A stretch of 64,000 nt of DNA, taken from positions 2,046,001 through 2,110,000 of the forward strand of contig NZ_CP041203.1 in assembly GCF_008033115.1 (NCBI RefSeq), written 5' to 3'. A model generated the notes under the pieces. It was not told where the DNA came from. It searched no databases and saw only the letters and a list, made by a program, of their open reading frames with translations. The position numbers and the translations under genes were made by a program. This DNA comes from Cellulomonas sp. Y8. Lineage in GTDB: Bacteria > Actinomycetota > Actinomycetes > Actinomycetales > Cellulomonadaceae. Shown here piece after piece: positions 54,089 to 63,859 of the stretch. Each line of letters begins with the position of its first letter. The stretch's first letter is position 1.

Positions 54089-54901
54089 ATGTCGTCCTCC
54101 GACACCGCACCGCGCCGCCTCCCGGCAGGGCGCAAGGCCGAGCTCGCCGCGTACGTGACCGAGACCGGCGAGGTCACCGTCGCGCAGCTCGCCGACCGGT
54201 TCGACGTGTCCGCGGACACGATCCGCCGCGACCTCGACCAGCTCGACGCCGACGGCGTGCTCGTCCGCACCCACGGCGGCGCCGTCGGTCTCAGCACCGC
54301 CCCGCGCCCCAACACCGAGCTCGACGTGCGGATGCGCATGCAGACGCAGGCCAAGGAGCGGATCGGCGCCCGGGCGGCCGCGCTGGTGCGGGACGGGCAG
54401 GCGATCATCGTCAACGCCGGCACCACGACGCTCGCCCTCATCCGGGCGCTCGCCGAGCGACGCGACCTGACCGTCGCCACCAACAGCCTGCGCGGCGCCA
54501 CCGAGCTGGCCCCGTCCGCGTACCGCGACCTCTACGTGTTCGGGGGCAGCGTGCGGATCACCGACCAGGCCACGCTCGGGCCGGTGCGGCTGCCCGCGTG
54601 GACCCACCAGCCCGAGGTCGACATCCGGTGCGACCTCGCGCTCATCGGCGTCGGGGCCGTCTCCGCCGACGTCGGCTACTCGACGAGCAACCTGGTCGAG
54701 GCCTCGATGATGGGCGACATGATGGACCGCGCCGACCGGGTCGCCGTGCTCGCCGACTCGTCCAAGTTCAGCCGGCGGCTGTTCGCGCAGATCGCCGAGC
54801 TCGGCCGGGCGGACTACCTCGTCACCGACGCCCCGCCGCCCGCCGAACTGCGCACGGCGCTGGACGAGGCCGGCGTCGAGGTCCTGCTCCCGGAGTCCTG
54901 A
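54089..54901 (+). CDS. DeoR/GlpR family sugar regulator
   Basis: A 270-residue DeoR regulator: N-terminal HTH (AELAAYVTETGEVTVAQLAD, VSADTIRRDLDQLDADGVLVRTHGG) and a C-terminal sugar-phosphate domain with VNAGTTTLALIRAL, LIGVGAVSADVGYST and VLADSSKFSRRLF. DeoR members usually repress and respond to a phosphorylated sugar. It faces the sugar island and is the natural regulator of it. ATG 7 nt after TAGAAG, so possibly leaderless. Confidence 0.93.
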   Translation: MSSSDTAPRRLPAGRKAELAAYVTETGEVTVAQLADRFDVSADTIRRDLDQLDADGVLVRTHGGAVGLSTAPRPNTELDVRMRMQTQAKERIGARAAALVRDGQAIIVNAGTTTLALIRALAERRDLTVATNSLRGATELAPSAYRDLYVFGGSVRITDQATLGPVRLPAWTHQPEVDIRCDLALIGVGAVSADVGYSTSNLVEASMMGDMMDRADRVAVLADSSKFSRRLFAQIAELGRADYLVTDAPPPAELRTALDEAGVEVLLPES

Positions 54902-54903
54902 GC

Positions 54904-55398
54904 GTGGCCGCCGCCGCTGCCGCCCGCACGAGCGCGGGGTTGCTGCTGCACCGGCCGGGCGCCGGGGGCCCCGGCGCGCCCGAGGTCCTGCTCGGGCACA
55001 TGGGCGGCCCGTTCTGGGCGCGGAAGCCGCACGGCTGGACCGTCCCCAAGGGCGAGCCGCTGGACGGCGAGGACCCGCACACCACCGCGCTGCGGGAGTT
55101 CGCCGAGGAGGTCGGCGTCCCCGCGCCCGACGGGGAGGACGTCGACCTCGGCGAGGTCCGGCAGCGCGCGGGGAAGGTGGTCCGGGTGTGGGCGCGGGCC
55201 GCCACCCTCGACCTCGACGCCCCGCGCGGACCGGTGAGCCAGGTGACGGTCGACTGGCCGCCGCGCAGCGGGCGCACGGTGACGTTCCCGGAGCTCGACG
55301 AGCTGCGGTGGGTGCCGGTGCCGGAGGCTCGGGAGCTCGTCGTGACCGCCCAGGCGGAGTTCCTGGACCGGCTGCTGGCACACCTCACCGGCCGCTGA
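54904..55398 (+). CDS. Nudix hydrolase
   Basis: A 164-residue Nudix protein with the box G-x5-E-x7-REFAEEVG (starting at KGEPLDGEDP), preceded by VLLGHMGGPFWARKPHGWTVP, a layout common to the MutT-like/diadenosine-type branch. Hydrolyses a nucleoside diphosphate-linked substrate. GTG start only 2 nt after the DeoR stop, so co-transcribed with it, though a functional link is not evident. Confidence 0.9.
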   Translation: MAAAAAARTSAGLLLHRPGAGGPGAPEVLLGHMGGPFWARKPHGWTVPKGEPLDGEDPHTTALREFAEEVGVPAPDGEDVDLGEVRQRAGKVVRVWARAATLDLDAPRGPVSQVTVDWPPRSGRTVTFPELDELRWVPVPEARELVVTAQAEFLDRLLAHLTGR

Positions 55399-55512
55399 GC
55401 CGGGGCCCGTCGTGCGGGCGACGAGTCGTCCACAGGTGCCGTGGTCGTGCCTCGTCCCCAGGCGGGCGTCGGTCGCCGGGGTCGTGTCGGTGGGCGTCGG
55501 TAGTGTCGTTCC

Positions 55513-57419
55513 ATGGCATCTGACCTGCAGGAACACCCCGACGGCGACCCGGTCGCCGCCGTGGTGCTGCCGGTCTACGGGCCCGACGGGACGTGCCTGA
55601 CGGACTTCGGCCCGGACCCCGTGGTGGCGGCCGGTGGGGTGCCTCGGACGGGTGAGCAGCGGCAGATCGAGGCGATCGCCGCGTGCCCGCCGGGGCCCGA
55701 GCTGGACGCCTGGCTGCGAGGGCTGGACCTGCAGGTGCTGTCCTCGATGGTGCTGGTCGAGGTGATCGCCGCGCAGGACCGGGTCGAGAGTCATCAGCAC
55801 GCCCGCAAGCTGGCCATGATCGCCGAGCTCGCCTCCCGGGACGAGATGAGCCCGAGTGGTCCCCGCTGGCCGGTGCCCCGCCGACGCAGACCTGCGTGGC
55901 CGGGGACGAGCTGGCGATGCGGCTGGGGTGGCCACGGGTCACTGCGATGAAGACCGTGCACCGGGCGCTGGTGCTCGACGGGATGCTCGGCGCCACCCGG
56001 GAGGCCCTCGAGGTCGGGCACCTCGACGCCGGCAAGGCCCAGGTCCTGACCGCCGGGTTGGCGGACCTGTCCTTCCAGGTCGCGCACGCGGTGGAGGACG
56101 CAGTGCTGCCCGACGCCGACCAGTGCTCGGTCGCCGAGCTTCGCCAGCGCGTCGAACGGGAGATCCGGCTGGTCGACCCCGAGGGCGCCGCCGCACGCCG
56201 CGAGCGGGCCCGCTGCACCAGGAGGGTCTCCCACCCGCGCCCGCAGCCGGACGGCATCGCCTCGATGTGGCTGGTCCTCGACGCGGCGGACGCGCTCCGG
56301 GTCGACGGGGTCCTGACCCACGCCGCGAAGACCGCGAAGGCGCTGGGTGACGACCGGACCCTGGACCAGCTGCGCGCGGATGGTCTGCGCGACCTGGTGG
56401 TCGGGGACGTCCCCGCGTCGGACGGTCCGGCGTTCGAGGTCCGTCTGTCCCCGGGCCTGCCGGTGCCGCCGGAGCCGCGACGGTCGTGGAACGGGGCGAC
56501 CATGACCGACCGGGACGGTGCGCTGCTCACCCGCCCGGTGGAGCCGATCCCGATCGCGACGCTCATCCCGCTCGGCGACTCAGGTGCACACTCGGTGCCC
56601 GGCTCGGATGACCCCCGCGTGCTGGCCGGGCCGCCCGCCACCTCGACCGAGACTGCGACGGAGACGAAGACCGCGCCCGCGACGGCGACCAAGACCGGTA
56701 CCGGAGCCGCGGTGCCTGGCGCTCCGACCGACGCCGTCGCGCCGGGCGCGCCGAGCGAAACCGCCGCGCCGGGCGCGCCGACAGATGCCTCTGCACCAGC
56801 CGCTGCGCCGAGCACCGTCGCGACGACCCCCGCGCCCGCTCCCGCGCGCCGCGGCTGCACCCGCTGCTCCGGCCGCCCCGGCGCCGAGGTCCGCATCACC
56901 ATCCCGGCGTCCACCCTGCTCGGCCTGGACGACCAGCCCGCCCACCTCGACGGCCACGGCCCCATCGACGCCGTCCAGGCCCGGGCCCTGGCGATCGGCG
57001 GGGTCTGGCAGCGAGTCGTCACCGACCCGCTCACCGCCCGGGTCCTGGACGTCGGCCGCGAGCGATACCGACCATCCGCCGCCCTGGCCGAACTCGTCCG
57101 CGCCCGCGACGGAACGTGCGCCGCACCCGGCTGCAGGGTCCCCGCCTGCGCATGCGAGCTCGACCACACCCAGGAGTTCCACCCCCAACCCGGCGGTGAC
57201 CCCGACGCGCCCCTGGGCCGCACCGACGCCGACAACCTCGGACCGGTCTGCCACCGGCACCACCGGCTCAAGACCGACGGCGGGTTCCGGCTGCGGCAGA
57301 TCGAACCCGGGCTCTACGAGTGGATCACCCCCACCGGACACCGATACCTCACCCGTCCCGGCACCGGGCAGTGCCACGACGCGACCGCCGACCCCTATGA
57401 CGCGCCACCCCCGTTCTGA
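55513..57419 (+). pseudogene. DUF222/HNH endonuclease-like protein, frameshifted
   Basis: A ~635-residue protein of the actinobacterial DUF222-HNH family. DUF222 covers ~50-330 in two frames; a Thr/Ala/Pro-rich linker with GAPT/GAPS repeats follows; the HNH domain is near the C-terminus (CAAPGCRVPACACELDHT ... NLGPVCHRHHRLK). The frame breaks at the CCC 55851-55853; adding one C joins RDEMSP to EWSPLAGAP. These genes occur in many copies in actinobacteria, some thought to be mobile (13E12-like); no target known. ATG 6 nt after TAGTGT. Confidence 0.88.
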
Positions 57420-57490
57420 GCCCAGCGAGTCGGTCGCTCCGACGCATCCGTCCCCGTACGAGCGCGCCCCTCCCCAGTGGCGTGCCGCAC

Positions 57491-57556
57491 CTCGGGCTGC
57501 TGCCCAGGCCGACCCTGCCGCGCCTCGGGCTGCTGCCCAGGCCGACCCTGCCGCGC
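57491..57556 (+). repeat. Two tandem 33-bp repeats
   Basis: Units start at 57491 and 57524 (CTCGGGCTGCTGCCCAGGCC...), nearly identical over 33 bp, just after the HNH gene. Each contains a small GGGCTGCTGCCC dyad. No gene assigned here. Confidence 0.85.
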
Positions 57557-57560
57557 CGCA

Positions 57561-57620
57561 CCCATCCGGGCGTGCCCGCACCCATCCGGGCGTGCCCGCG
57601 CCCATCCGGGCATGCCCGCC
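57561..57620 (+). repeat. Three tandem 20-bp repeats with hairpin potential
   Basis: CCCATCCGGGCGTGCCCGCA recurs at 57561, 57581 and 57601 with one or two changes. Each unit holds CGGGC-GT-GCCCG-type symmetry, so the block can fold into serial hairpins and may help end transcription of the HNH gene. The rest of 57420-57766 shows no supportable gene. Confidence 0.85.
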
Positions 57621-57779
57621 CCAGGCCAGGCGTCCCGCCCAAGGTCGAGCGTGTCCGCTTCCTGTCCAGCGGGCCCGCATCCAGCGTGTCCGGGCCCCTC
57701 GGCCGCTCCCCGAGCGTGCGTGCGCTCGCCATGGCCCGCGCACAGGGGCGTGTCAGTGGTGGGTCGTACGGTTCGGGAC

Positions 57780-57977
57780 ATGAGCAGGCGGGCCATCGAC
57801 CACGAGCGACTCCGGGAGATCCACGCGCGGTTCTCGGCGACGCCGCCGCCGTGCACGCTCGCGGAGCAGGACGCCTACGACCGGCTCGAGGCCGAGCTCA
57901 TCGAGGCGATGGGCCTGACCCGGGACGAGTTCGAGCGGATGTCCGCGACGTACGCCCAGCTGCGCCGCGCGAGCTGA
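57780..57977 (+). CDS. Small hypothetical protein (65 aa)
   Basis: A 65-residue mostly helical protein: RRAIDHERLREIHARFSATPPP, AEQDAYDRLEAELIEAMGLTRDEFERM. No family recognised. Support comes from the ATG lying 7 nt after TACGGT (57767-57772), like its leaderless neighbours, and from codon bias (G/C third positions) through the frame. Confidence 0.6.
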   Translation: MSRRAIDHERLREIHARFSATPPPCTLAEQDAYDRLEAELIEAMGLTRDEFERMSATYAQLRRAS

Positions 57978-58000
57978 CCGGGCCGGTCCAGGCCGCCCGC

Positions 58001-58150
58001 CTCCGCGACGCGGCTGCTCTTGCACTCGGCCTCCGCGACGGCGCCGGTCCTGCCGTCCGTCTCCGCGGCGCGGCCGCTCCTGCCGTCCGCCTCCGCGTCG
58101 GCGCCGGTGCTCGCGTCCGTCTCCCTCACGGGGCCGGTCACCGCTCGCCC
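58001..58150. repeat. 30-bp degenerate tandem repeats
   Basis: Five units at exact 30-bp spacing (58001, 58031, 58061, 58091, 58121), each beginning CTCCGCGACG or a variant and holding a CGGCGCCGGT- or CGGCCGCTCC-like middle. The unit length is in frame, and decapeptide repeats would result in either direction, but no convincing start or partner gene exists. Lies between the 65-residue gene and the acetyltransferase. Confidence 0.85.
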
Positions 58151-58164
58151 CGCGTCCGGCCGGG

Positions 58165-58752
58165 TCAGCGGTCGATGTCCTCCCGGACGACCCGCGCGGG
58201 GTTCCCGACCGCGACGACGTTCGCCGGGATGTCCCGGGTGACGACCGACCCCGCGCCGATGACGGAGTTGTCCCCGATCGTGACGCCCGGGCACACGATG
58301 ACGCCGCCCCCGAGCCAGACGTTGTCGCCGATCGTGATCGGCTTCGACCCCTCGAGCTTGTCCTTGCGGGGCTGCGGCTCGATCGGGTGGATCGGGGTCA
58401 GCAGCTGCACGTTCGGGCCGATCATGCAGTCGTCGCCGATGTGGATCGGCGCGACGTCGAGGGCCGTGAGGTTGAAGTTCACGAAGGTGCGGGCGCCGAC
58501 GTGGATGTTCGTGCCGAGGTCGACGTGGAGCGGCGGGCGGATGCCCGAGCCCTCGCCCAGGGTGCCGAGCAGGTCGGTGAGGATCGCGCGGGCCGCCGCG
58601 TCGTCGAGGAGCGCGACCCGGCCGTAGGCCTCGGTCAGCCGCGCTGACCGGCGGGTGAGGTCCTCGATCTCCTCGTCGGCGACGTACAGGTCGCCCGCGA
58701 GCATCCGCTCGAGGTTGGTGCGTGGGTCGTCGGCGAAGTAGTCGGTCGTCAT
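58165..58752 (-). CDS. Maltose/galactoside O-acetyltransferase family protein
   Basis: A 195-residue left-handed beta-helix acetyltransferase with an N-terminal Mac domain (NLERMLAGDLYVADEEI) and hexapeptide repeats (FVNFNLTALDVAPIHIGDDCMIGPNVQLLTPIHP, ITIGDNVWLGGGVIVCPGVTIGDNSVIGAGSVV). It moves acetyl from acetyl-CoA to a sugar. Start ATG 7 nt after TAGCAT on the minus strand; an in-frame upstream ATG lies before that box. Confidence 0.92.
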   Translation of the reverse strand: MTTDYFADDPRTNLERMLAGDLYVADEEIEDLTRRSARLTEAYGRVALLDDAAARAILTDLLGTLGEGSGIRPPLHVDLGTNIHVGARTFVNFNLTALDVAPIHIGDDCMIGPNVQLLTPIHPIEPQPRKDKLEGSKPITIGDNVWLGGGVIVCPGVTIGDNSVIGAGSVVTRDIPANVVAVGNPARVVREDIDR

Positions 58753-58791
58753 GCGGACGATGCTAGGGAGCACCGTGCTGACCGCGCCGCG

Positions 58792-60276
58792 TCACCAGAC
58801 CGGCGGCCGCCGATCCGGCCACCGCAGCCGCTCCTCCAGCTGCGCCGCGAGGGCCAGCAGCACGTGCTCACCGCCGGGCCGGCCGACGAGCTGCACGCCC
58901 ATCGGCAGCCCCGCGGGGGCGCCGGCGTCGGGCTCGGTCCAGTGGGTCGGCACGGTGATCGCGGGCAGGCCGCACACGTTGAGCATCGACGTGTACGGCG
59001 TGTACTCGCACTGCTGGGCGAAGTTCCGCTCCGGGTCCTCGGCGTCGTACCAGCCGAGCGGCCGCGGGGTGAGCGCCATGGCGGGCAGCAGCACCGCGTC
59101 GTACTCCTCGACCCGGGCGACCATGGTCCGCTCGAACGCCGCGAGCGCCCCGACGGCCTCGACGAGCTGCCGCGCGGGGACCGCCCGGCCGCGCTCGATC
59201 AGCCACTGCGTCAGCGGCTCCAGCAGCGCCAGCCGCTCGGGGTCGTCGATCGGCACGGCGGCGGCGCCGGCCATCCACAGGGTCCGGAACGCCGGCGCGT
59301 ACGCGGGGTCGGGCTCCCAGGTGCCGGTGTCGACGACGGCGTGGCCGAGGCCGTCGAGCGCGGCGGACCCGGCGTCGAGCGCGGCCCGCGCCTCGGGGCC
59401 GAGGACGATGTCGTACGCCCCCTCCCACGCGCTGAACGTGCTGACGCCGATCCGGAAGGCCGCGCGCCCGCCCGGTGTCCGCCCCTGCTGGGCGGCGTCG
59501 AGGTAGGAACCCCGCTGACCGGCGGCCGTGCGCAGCGTCCGCGGGTGGTCGGCGGTCCCGTCCGCGCGCCGCGGCAGCATGCCCTCGAGCAGCAGCGCGG
59601 CGTCCGCGGTGGTCCGGGCGATCGGCCCGTGCACGACCAGCCCGCCGAGCGACTCCACGCCACCGCCGGCCGGCAGCAGCCCGCGGGTGGTCTTCAGCCC
59701 GACGAGCCCGCAGGCCGCGGCGGGGATGCGGACCGAACCGCCGCCGTCGGACCCCGGCGCGACCGGGAGCAGCCCGGCGGCCACCGCGACGGCCGCCCCG
59801 CCGCTCGACCCGCCCGACCCGCGCGAGGGGTCCCAGGGGTTCCGGGCGGGCGGGCCGACGAGGGTCTCGGTGTACGAGGGGAACCCGAGCTCGGGCGCCG
59901 CGGTCTTGCCGAGCGACACGATGCCGGCGTCGTCGAGCACCCGGGTGATGTCGCTGCTGACCTCGGGCACGTACCGGTAGGGCCCGGCGAACGCCCGCGA
60001 GCCGTAGCCGGTCGGTACGCCGGCCCGGTCGGTGAGGTCCTTGTCGGCCGTGGGCAGTCCCCAGAGCGGGGCGTCCGGTCCGGGGCGGCCGTCGCGGCGC
60101 AGGGCGGCGGCGCGCTCCCGGGCGAGGTCCGGCGTGACCGTCGAGAAGGCGCCCAGCCCGGGGTCGCGGTCCGCGATGCGGGCCAGGTAGTGCTCGGCGA
60201 GGTCGGCGGGGTCGAGCTCGCCGGACCCCAGCAGGTCACGGAGGGCCAGGGCGGTCATCTCGTGCAGCGCGGTCAC
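58792..60276 (-). CDS. Amidase signature family hydrolase
   Basis: A 494-residue amidase with the Ser-cisSer-Lys triad: Lys in PTADKDLTD (~79), cis-Ser in GGSSGGAAVAVAAG (~155), nucleophile Ser in GSDGGGSVRIPAA (~181). The GGSSGG loop and GxGxDxGGSVRxPA are the family hallmark. Substrate unknown; aryl or aliphatic amides or GatA-like. GTG 6 nt after TAGGCT (leaderless type). Confidence 0.94.
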   Translation of the reverse strand: MTALHEMTALALRDLLGSGELDPADLAEHYLARIADRDPGLGAFSTVTPDLARERAAALRRDGRPGPDAPLWGLPTADKDLTDRAGVPTGYGSRAFAGPYRYVPEVSSDITRVLDDAGIVSLGKTAAPELGFPSYTETLVGPPARNPWDPSRGSGGSSGGAAVAVAAGLLPVAPGSDGGGSVRIPAAACGLVGLKTTRGLLPAGGGVESLGGLVVHGPIARTTADAALLLEGMLPRRADGTADHPRTLRTAAGQRGSYLDAAQQGRTPGGRAAFRIGVSTFSAWEGAYDIVLGPEARAALDAGSAALDGLGHAVVDTGTWEPDPAYAPAFRTLWMAGAAAVPIDDPERLALLEPLTQWLIERGRAVPARQLVEAVGALAAFERTMVARVEEYDAVLLPAMALTPRPLGWYDAEDPERNFAQQCEYTPYTSMLNVCGLPAITVPTHWTEPDAGAPAGLPMGVQLVGRPGGEHVLLALAAQLEERLRWPDRRPPVW

Positions 60277-60400
60277 CCGGCCAGCCTAGGCACGCGGCGC
60301 CCGGGCGGACGGGCCTCCCCGGAGCGAGCACCTACCCGGCGGCGCTTCGCGCGACACGCGGCGCACCCAGGTGCGACCGTCCCGCGCGAGCATGGGCCCC

Positions 60401-60823
60401 ATGCCCGCCGCCGTCACGCTCGAGGACCGCCTCCCCACCCCGCACGAGCACCGCCGCCTGGCCGAGGCCGTCGGCTGGGCCCACGCGTTCGACTGGCCGT
60501 CCCAGCCCGCGTCGCTCGCCGGCTCGACCCTGGGCGTCGTGGCCGTGGCCGCCGACGGCGAGACCGTCGGCATGGCGCGGGTCGTCGGCGACGGCGTGAA
60601 GTACTTCATGGTCCAGGACGTCGTCGTGCTGCCCGGCCGGCAGGGGCAGGGCCTCGGGCGGGCGCTGGTCGCACGGGTGCTGGACCTGATCGCCCGGCGC
60701 GCGCCGGCGCCGGCGTTCGTCACGCTGTTCGCGACGGCCGAGGGCAGTGCGCTCTACCGGGCGGCGGGGTTCGAGGTCGGCGACATGACGGGCATGGTGC
60801 GCGTGGTCGAGCCCCGGCCCTGA
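60401..60823 (+). CDS. GNAT family N-acetyltransferase
   Basis: A 140-residue GNAT protein with acetyl-CoA site VVLPGRQGQGLGRALVARVL and the late strand FATAEGSALYRAAGFEV. Acceptor unknown. ATG chosen 7 nt after GAGCAT; upstream in-frame ATGs lack support. Confidence 0.88.
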   Translation: MPAAVTLEDRLPTPHEHRRLAEAVGWAHAFDWPSQPASLAGSTLGVVAVAADGETVGMARVVGDGVKYFMVQDVVVLPGRQGQGLGRALVARVLDLIARRAPAPAFVTLFATAEGSALYRAAGFEVGDMTGMVRVVEPRP

Positions 60824-60855
60824 GCGCACCGGCGCACACGGCGCCCCGAGCCGTG

Positions 60856-61236
60856 TCAGGCGTCCTCCGGCACCAGCCGCAGCGTCACGTCCACGACCTG
60901 CGGACCCACGACGGACCCGACGATCCGCGGCCCGAACCGGTCGTACTTCGCGTGGTACGCCGCGTCGACGGCGTCGTGCGCGGCCGGGTCGGCGGCCACG
61001 AACCGCACGTCCCGGGTCACGCCGCCGGCCTCGACGCGGCCGCGCCCGGACGCCTGCGCACGGCGGAACCAGCCGTTCCCCGGGCCGTACGCCGAGCGGA
61101 CCACGAGGTCGTCGCCGACCCGCACCACCCAGATCGTCACGGCCGGCCGGAGCGTGCCGTCCGGCCGGGAGGACGCGAGCCGCAGCTCCTCCGCCCGTCC
61201 CACCCGGTCGAGCTCCTCGGCGGTCCAGCCGCTCAT
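60856..61236 (-). CDS. DUF2255 family protein
   Basis: A 126-residue protein: ELRLASSRPDGTLRPAVTIWVVRVGDDLVVRSAYGPG, RDVRFVAADPAAHDAVDAAYHAKYDRFG. Matches DUF2255, a flavin-reductase-like split-barrel protein of unknown role. Overlaps the cupin gene upstream by ATGA (61233-61236), so both are made together. Confidence 0.85.
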   Translation of the reverse strand: MSGWTAEELDRVGRAEELRLASSRPDGTLRPAVTIWVVRVGDDLVVRSAYGPGNGWFRRAQASGRGRVEAGGVTRDVRFVAADPAAHDAVDAAYHAKYDRFGPRIVGSVVGPQVVDVTLRLVPEDA

Positions 61237-61643
61237 CGCGGCTCGCCCCCGGCGTACTGCGCGTCGTCGACCGGCTCGGCCCACGTGGTCTCCGAGCCGT
61301 CCCGCGCGTCGGTGGTCTCCCACATCGCCAGGTGCTCCATGAAGGCGTCGGGGCCGGCGCCGTGCCAGTGCTCCTCGCCCGGCGGGCACCAGACGGTCTG
61401 ACCCGGCAGCGCCTCGACCACGCGCCCGTCGCGGGTCCCGACGCGGGCGACGCCCTGGGTCACGCGCAGCGACTGCCCCGCGGCGTGGCTGTGCCAGTGC
61501 GTGCGGGCGCCGGGCGCGAACCGGACCACGTTGACCCGCAGCCGCGACGGGGCGGGCGGGGCGGCGAGGACGTCGAACCAGACGTCGCCGGTGAACAGGG
61601 CGGACGGGCCGGCGGTCGTCGGCTCCTGGGTGCGGATCTCCAC
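61233..61643 (-). CDS. Cupin-domain protein
   Basis: A 136-residue cupin: metal ligands in THWHSHAAGQSLRVTQG and PPGEEHWHGAGP. It resembles the small cupins linked to carboxymuconolactone decarboxylases and (R)-mandelonitrile lyase. Function not certain. GTG start with GAGGAG 6 bases upstream. First gene of a two-gene unit divergent from the MmyB-type regulator. Confidence 0.88.
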   Translation of the reverse strand: MEIRTQEPTTAGPSALFTGDVWFDVLAAPPAPSRLRVNVVRFAPGARTHWHSHAAGQSLRVTQGVARVGTRDGRVVEALPGQTVWCPPGEEHWHGAGPDAFMEHLAMWETTDARDGSETTWAEPVDDAQYAGGEPR

Positions 61644-61743
61644 GCAGGTCTCCTCGGTGCGCTCCGGCGCCGCGCGGACCGCGGCGCACTGTCCCAGCAG
61701 ACACCCGCGCCGTCGCACCCGGGAGGCCCCGCCGTGACGGGTA

Positions 61744-61760
61744 CTGGCAGGACCTGCCAG
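61744..61760. promoter_or_regulatory. Operator dyad between cupin unit and regulator
   Basis: Perfect dyad CTGGCAG-GAC-CTGCCAG, 17 bp before the TACCGT -10 box (61778-61783) of the regulator gene and 101 bp from the divergent cupin start. A good candidate site for the adjacent HTH regulator. Confidence 0.65.
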
Positions 61761-61789
61761 CCGCGCGGCGCCGGACGTACCGTCGAGGC

Positions 61790-62701
61790 ATGGACAACCG
61801 CGACGAGGTGCGTGACTTCCTGGCGTCCCGCCGGGCGCGGATCACGCCCGCCCAGGCCGGGCTCACCGCCTACGGGTCGAACCGCCGCGTCGCCGGGCTG
61901 CGCCGCGAGGAGGTCGCGATGCTGGCCGGGGTGTCCTCCGACTACTACGTGCGCCTCGAGCGCGGGAACCTGTCGGGTGTCTCCGAGTCGGTGCTGGGCG
62001 CGATCGCCCGGGCGCTGCAGCTCGACGAGGCCGAGACCCTGCACCTGCACGACCTCGCCCGCGCCGCCGGCCCCCGCACCACCCGCGCCCGCCGCCGGCC
62101 CACGCCGCCCGTGCCGCCGAGCGTCCAGGTGATGCTCGACGCGATGACCGGGGCGCCCGCCGTGGTGCGGAACGACCGGCTCGACATCCTCGCGACCAAC
62201 GCGCTCGGCCGGGCGCTCTACGCGCCGCTGTTCACCGGGCCGTCCCACGTCGAGGGCCGCCCCGCCAACCACGCGCGGTTCGCCTTCCTGGACCCCGCCG
62301 CCCACGACTACTGGGTCGACTGGGAGAAGGCCGCGAAGGACACGGTCGGCATCCTGCGCGGAGTCGCGGGTCGCGACCCGCACGACAAGGCGGTGCACGA
62401 CCTGGTCGGCGAGCTGTCCACCCGCAGCGAGGAGTTCCGCGAGCGCTGGGCCCGGCACGACGTGCACCTGCACCGCGGCGGGCTCAAGCACATCCAGCAC
62501 CCGGTCGCCGGCCGGCTCGACCTCATGTACGACACGCTGCCGATCGCGCAGGCACCCGGCCTGACGATGCTCGTGTACACCGCCGCTCCCGGGACGGCGT
62601 CGGCCGACGCCCTGCAGCTCCTGGCGAGCTGGTCCGCGAGCGCCGACGCCACCGCGGCGGCGGAGCCGTCGCCCGCGACCCCCACGACCGCCGTCGGCTG
62701 A
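61790..62701 (+). CDS. XRE family regulator with MmyB-like ligand-binding domain
   Basis: A 303-residue protein: N-terminal HTH (RRVAGLRREEVAMLAGVSSDYYVRLERG) and the MmyB-like domain from ~105 (MLDAMTGAPAVVRNDRLDILATNALGRALY ... KHIQHPVAGRLDLMYDTL). MmyB-type regulators bind fatty-acid-like ligands and typically control an adjacent oxidoreductase. Here the flanking cupin/DUF2255 unit and aldo/keto reductase are the likely targets. ATG 6 nt after TACCGT. Confidence 0.92.
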   Translation: MDNRDEVRDFLASRRARITPAQAGLTAYGSNRRVAGLRREEVAMLAGVSSDYYVRLERGNLSGVSESVLGAIARALQLDEAETLHLHDLARAAGPRTTRARRRPTPPVPPSVQVMLDAMTGAPAVVRNDRLDILATNALGRALYAPLFTGPSHVEGRPANHARFAFLDPAAHDYWVDWEKAAKDTVGILRGVAGRDPHDKAVHDLVGELSTRSEEFRERWARHDVHLHRGGLKHIQHPVAGRLDLMYDTLPIAQAPGLTMLVYTAAPGTASADALQLLASWSASADATAAAEPSPATPTTAVG

Positions 62702-63760
<1,059 letters not shown>

Positions 63761-63859
63761 GCGCGCCGGCACCCCGGCCTACGGTCTCCCGCGCCACCGC
63801 CCGCGATCGGCGTGGGCACGGCCGGAGACGGTAGGCCGCGCCCCCGCGGCGACCCGGGG

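Noticed and set aside
57395..57856. Minus-strand frames over the 20-bp and 33-bp repeats
   Set aside because: Peptides follow the DNA repeats only, with no start signal or family.
58001..58150. Regular 30-bp units suggested a CRISPR array
   Set aside because: Units are contiguous and degenerate throughout, with no unique spacers and no cas genes.
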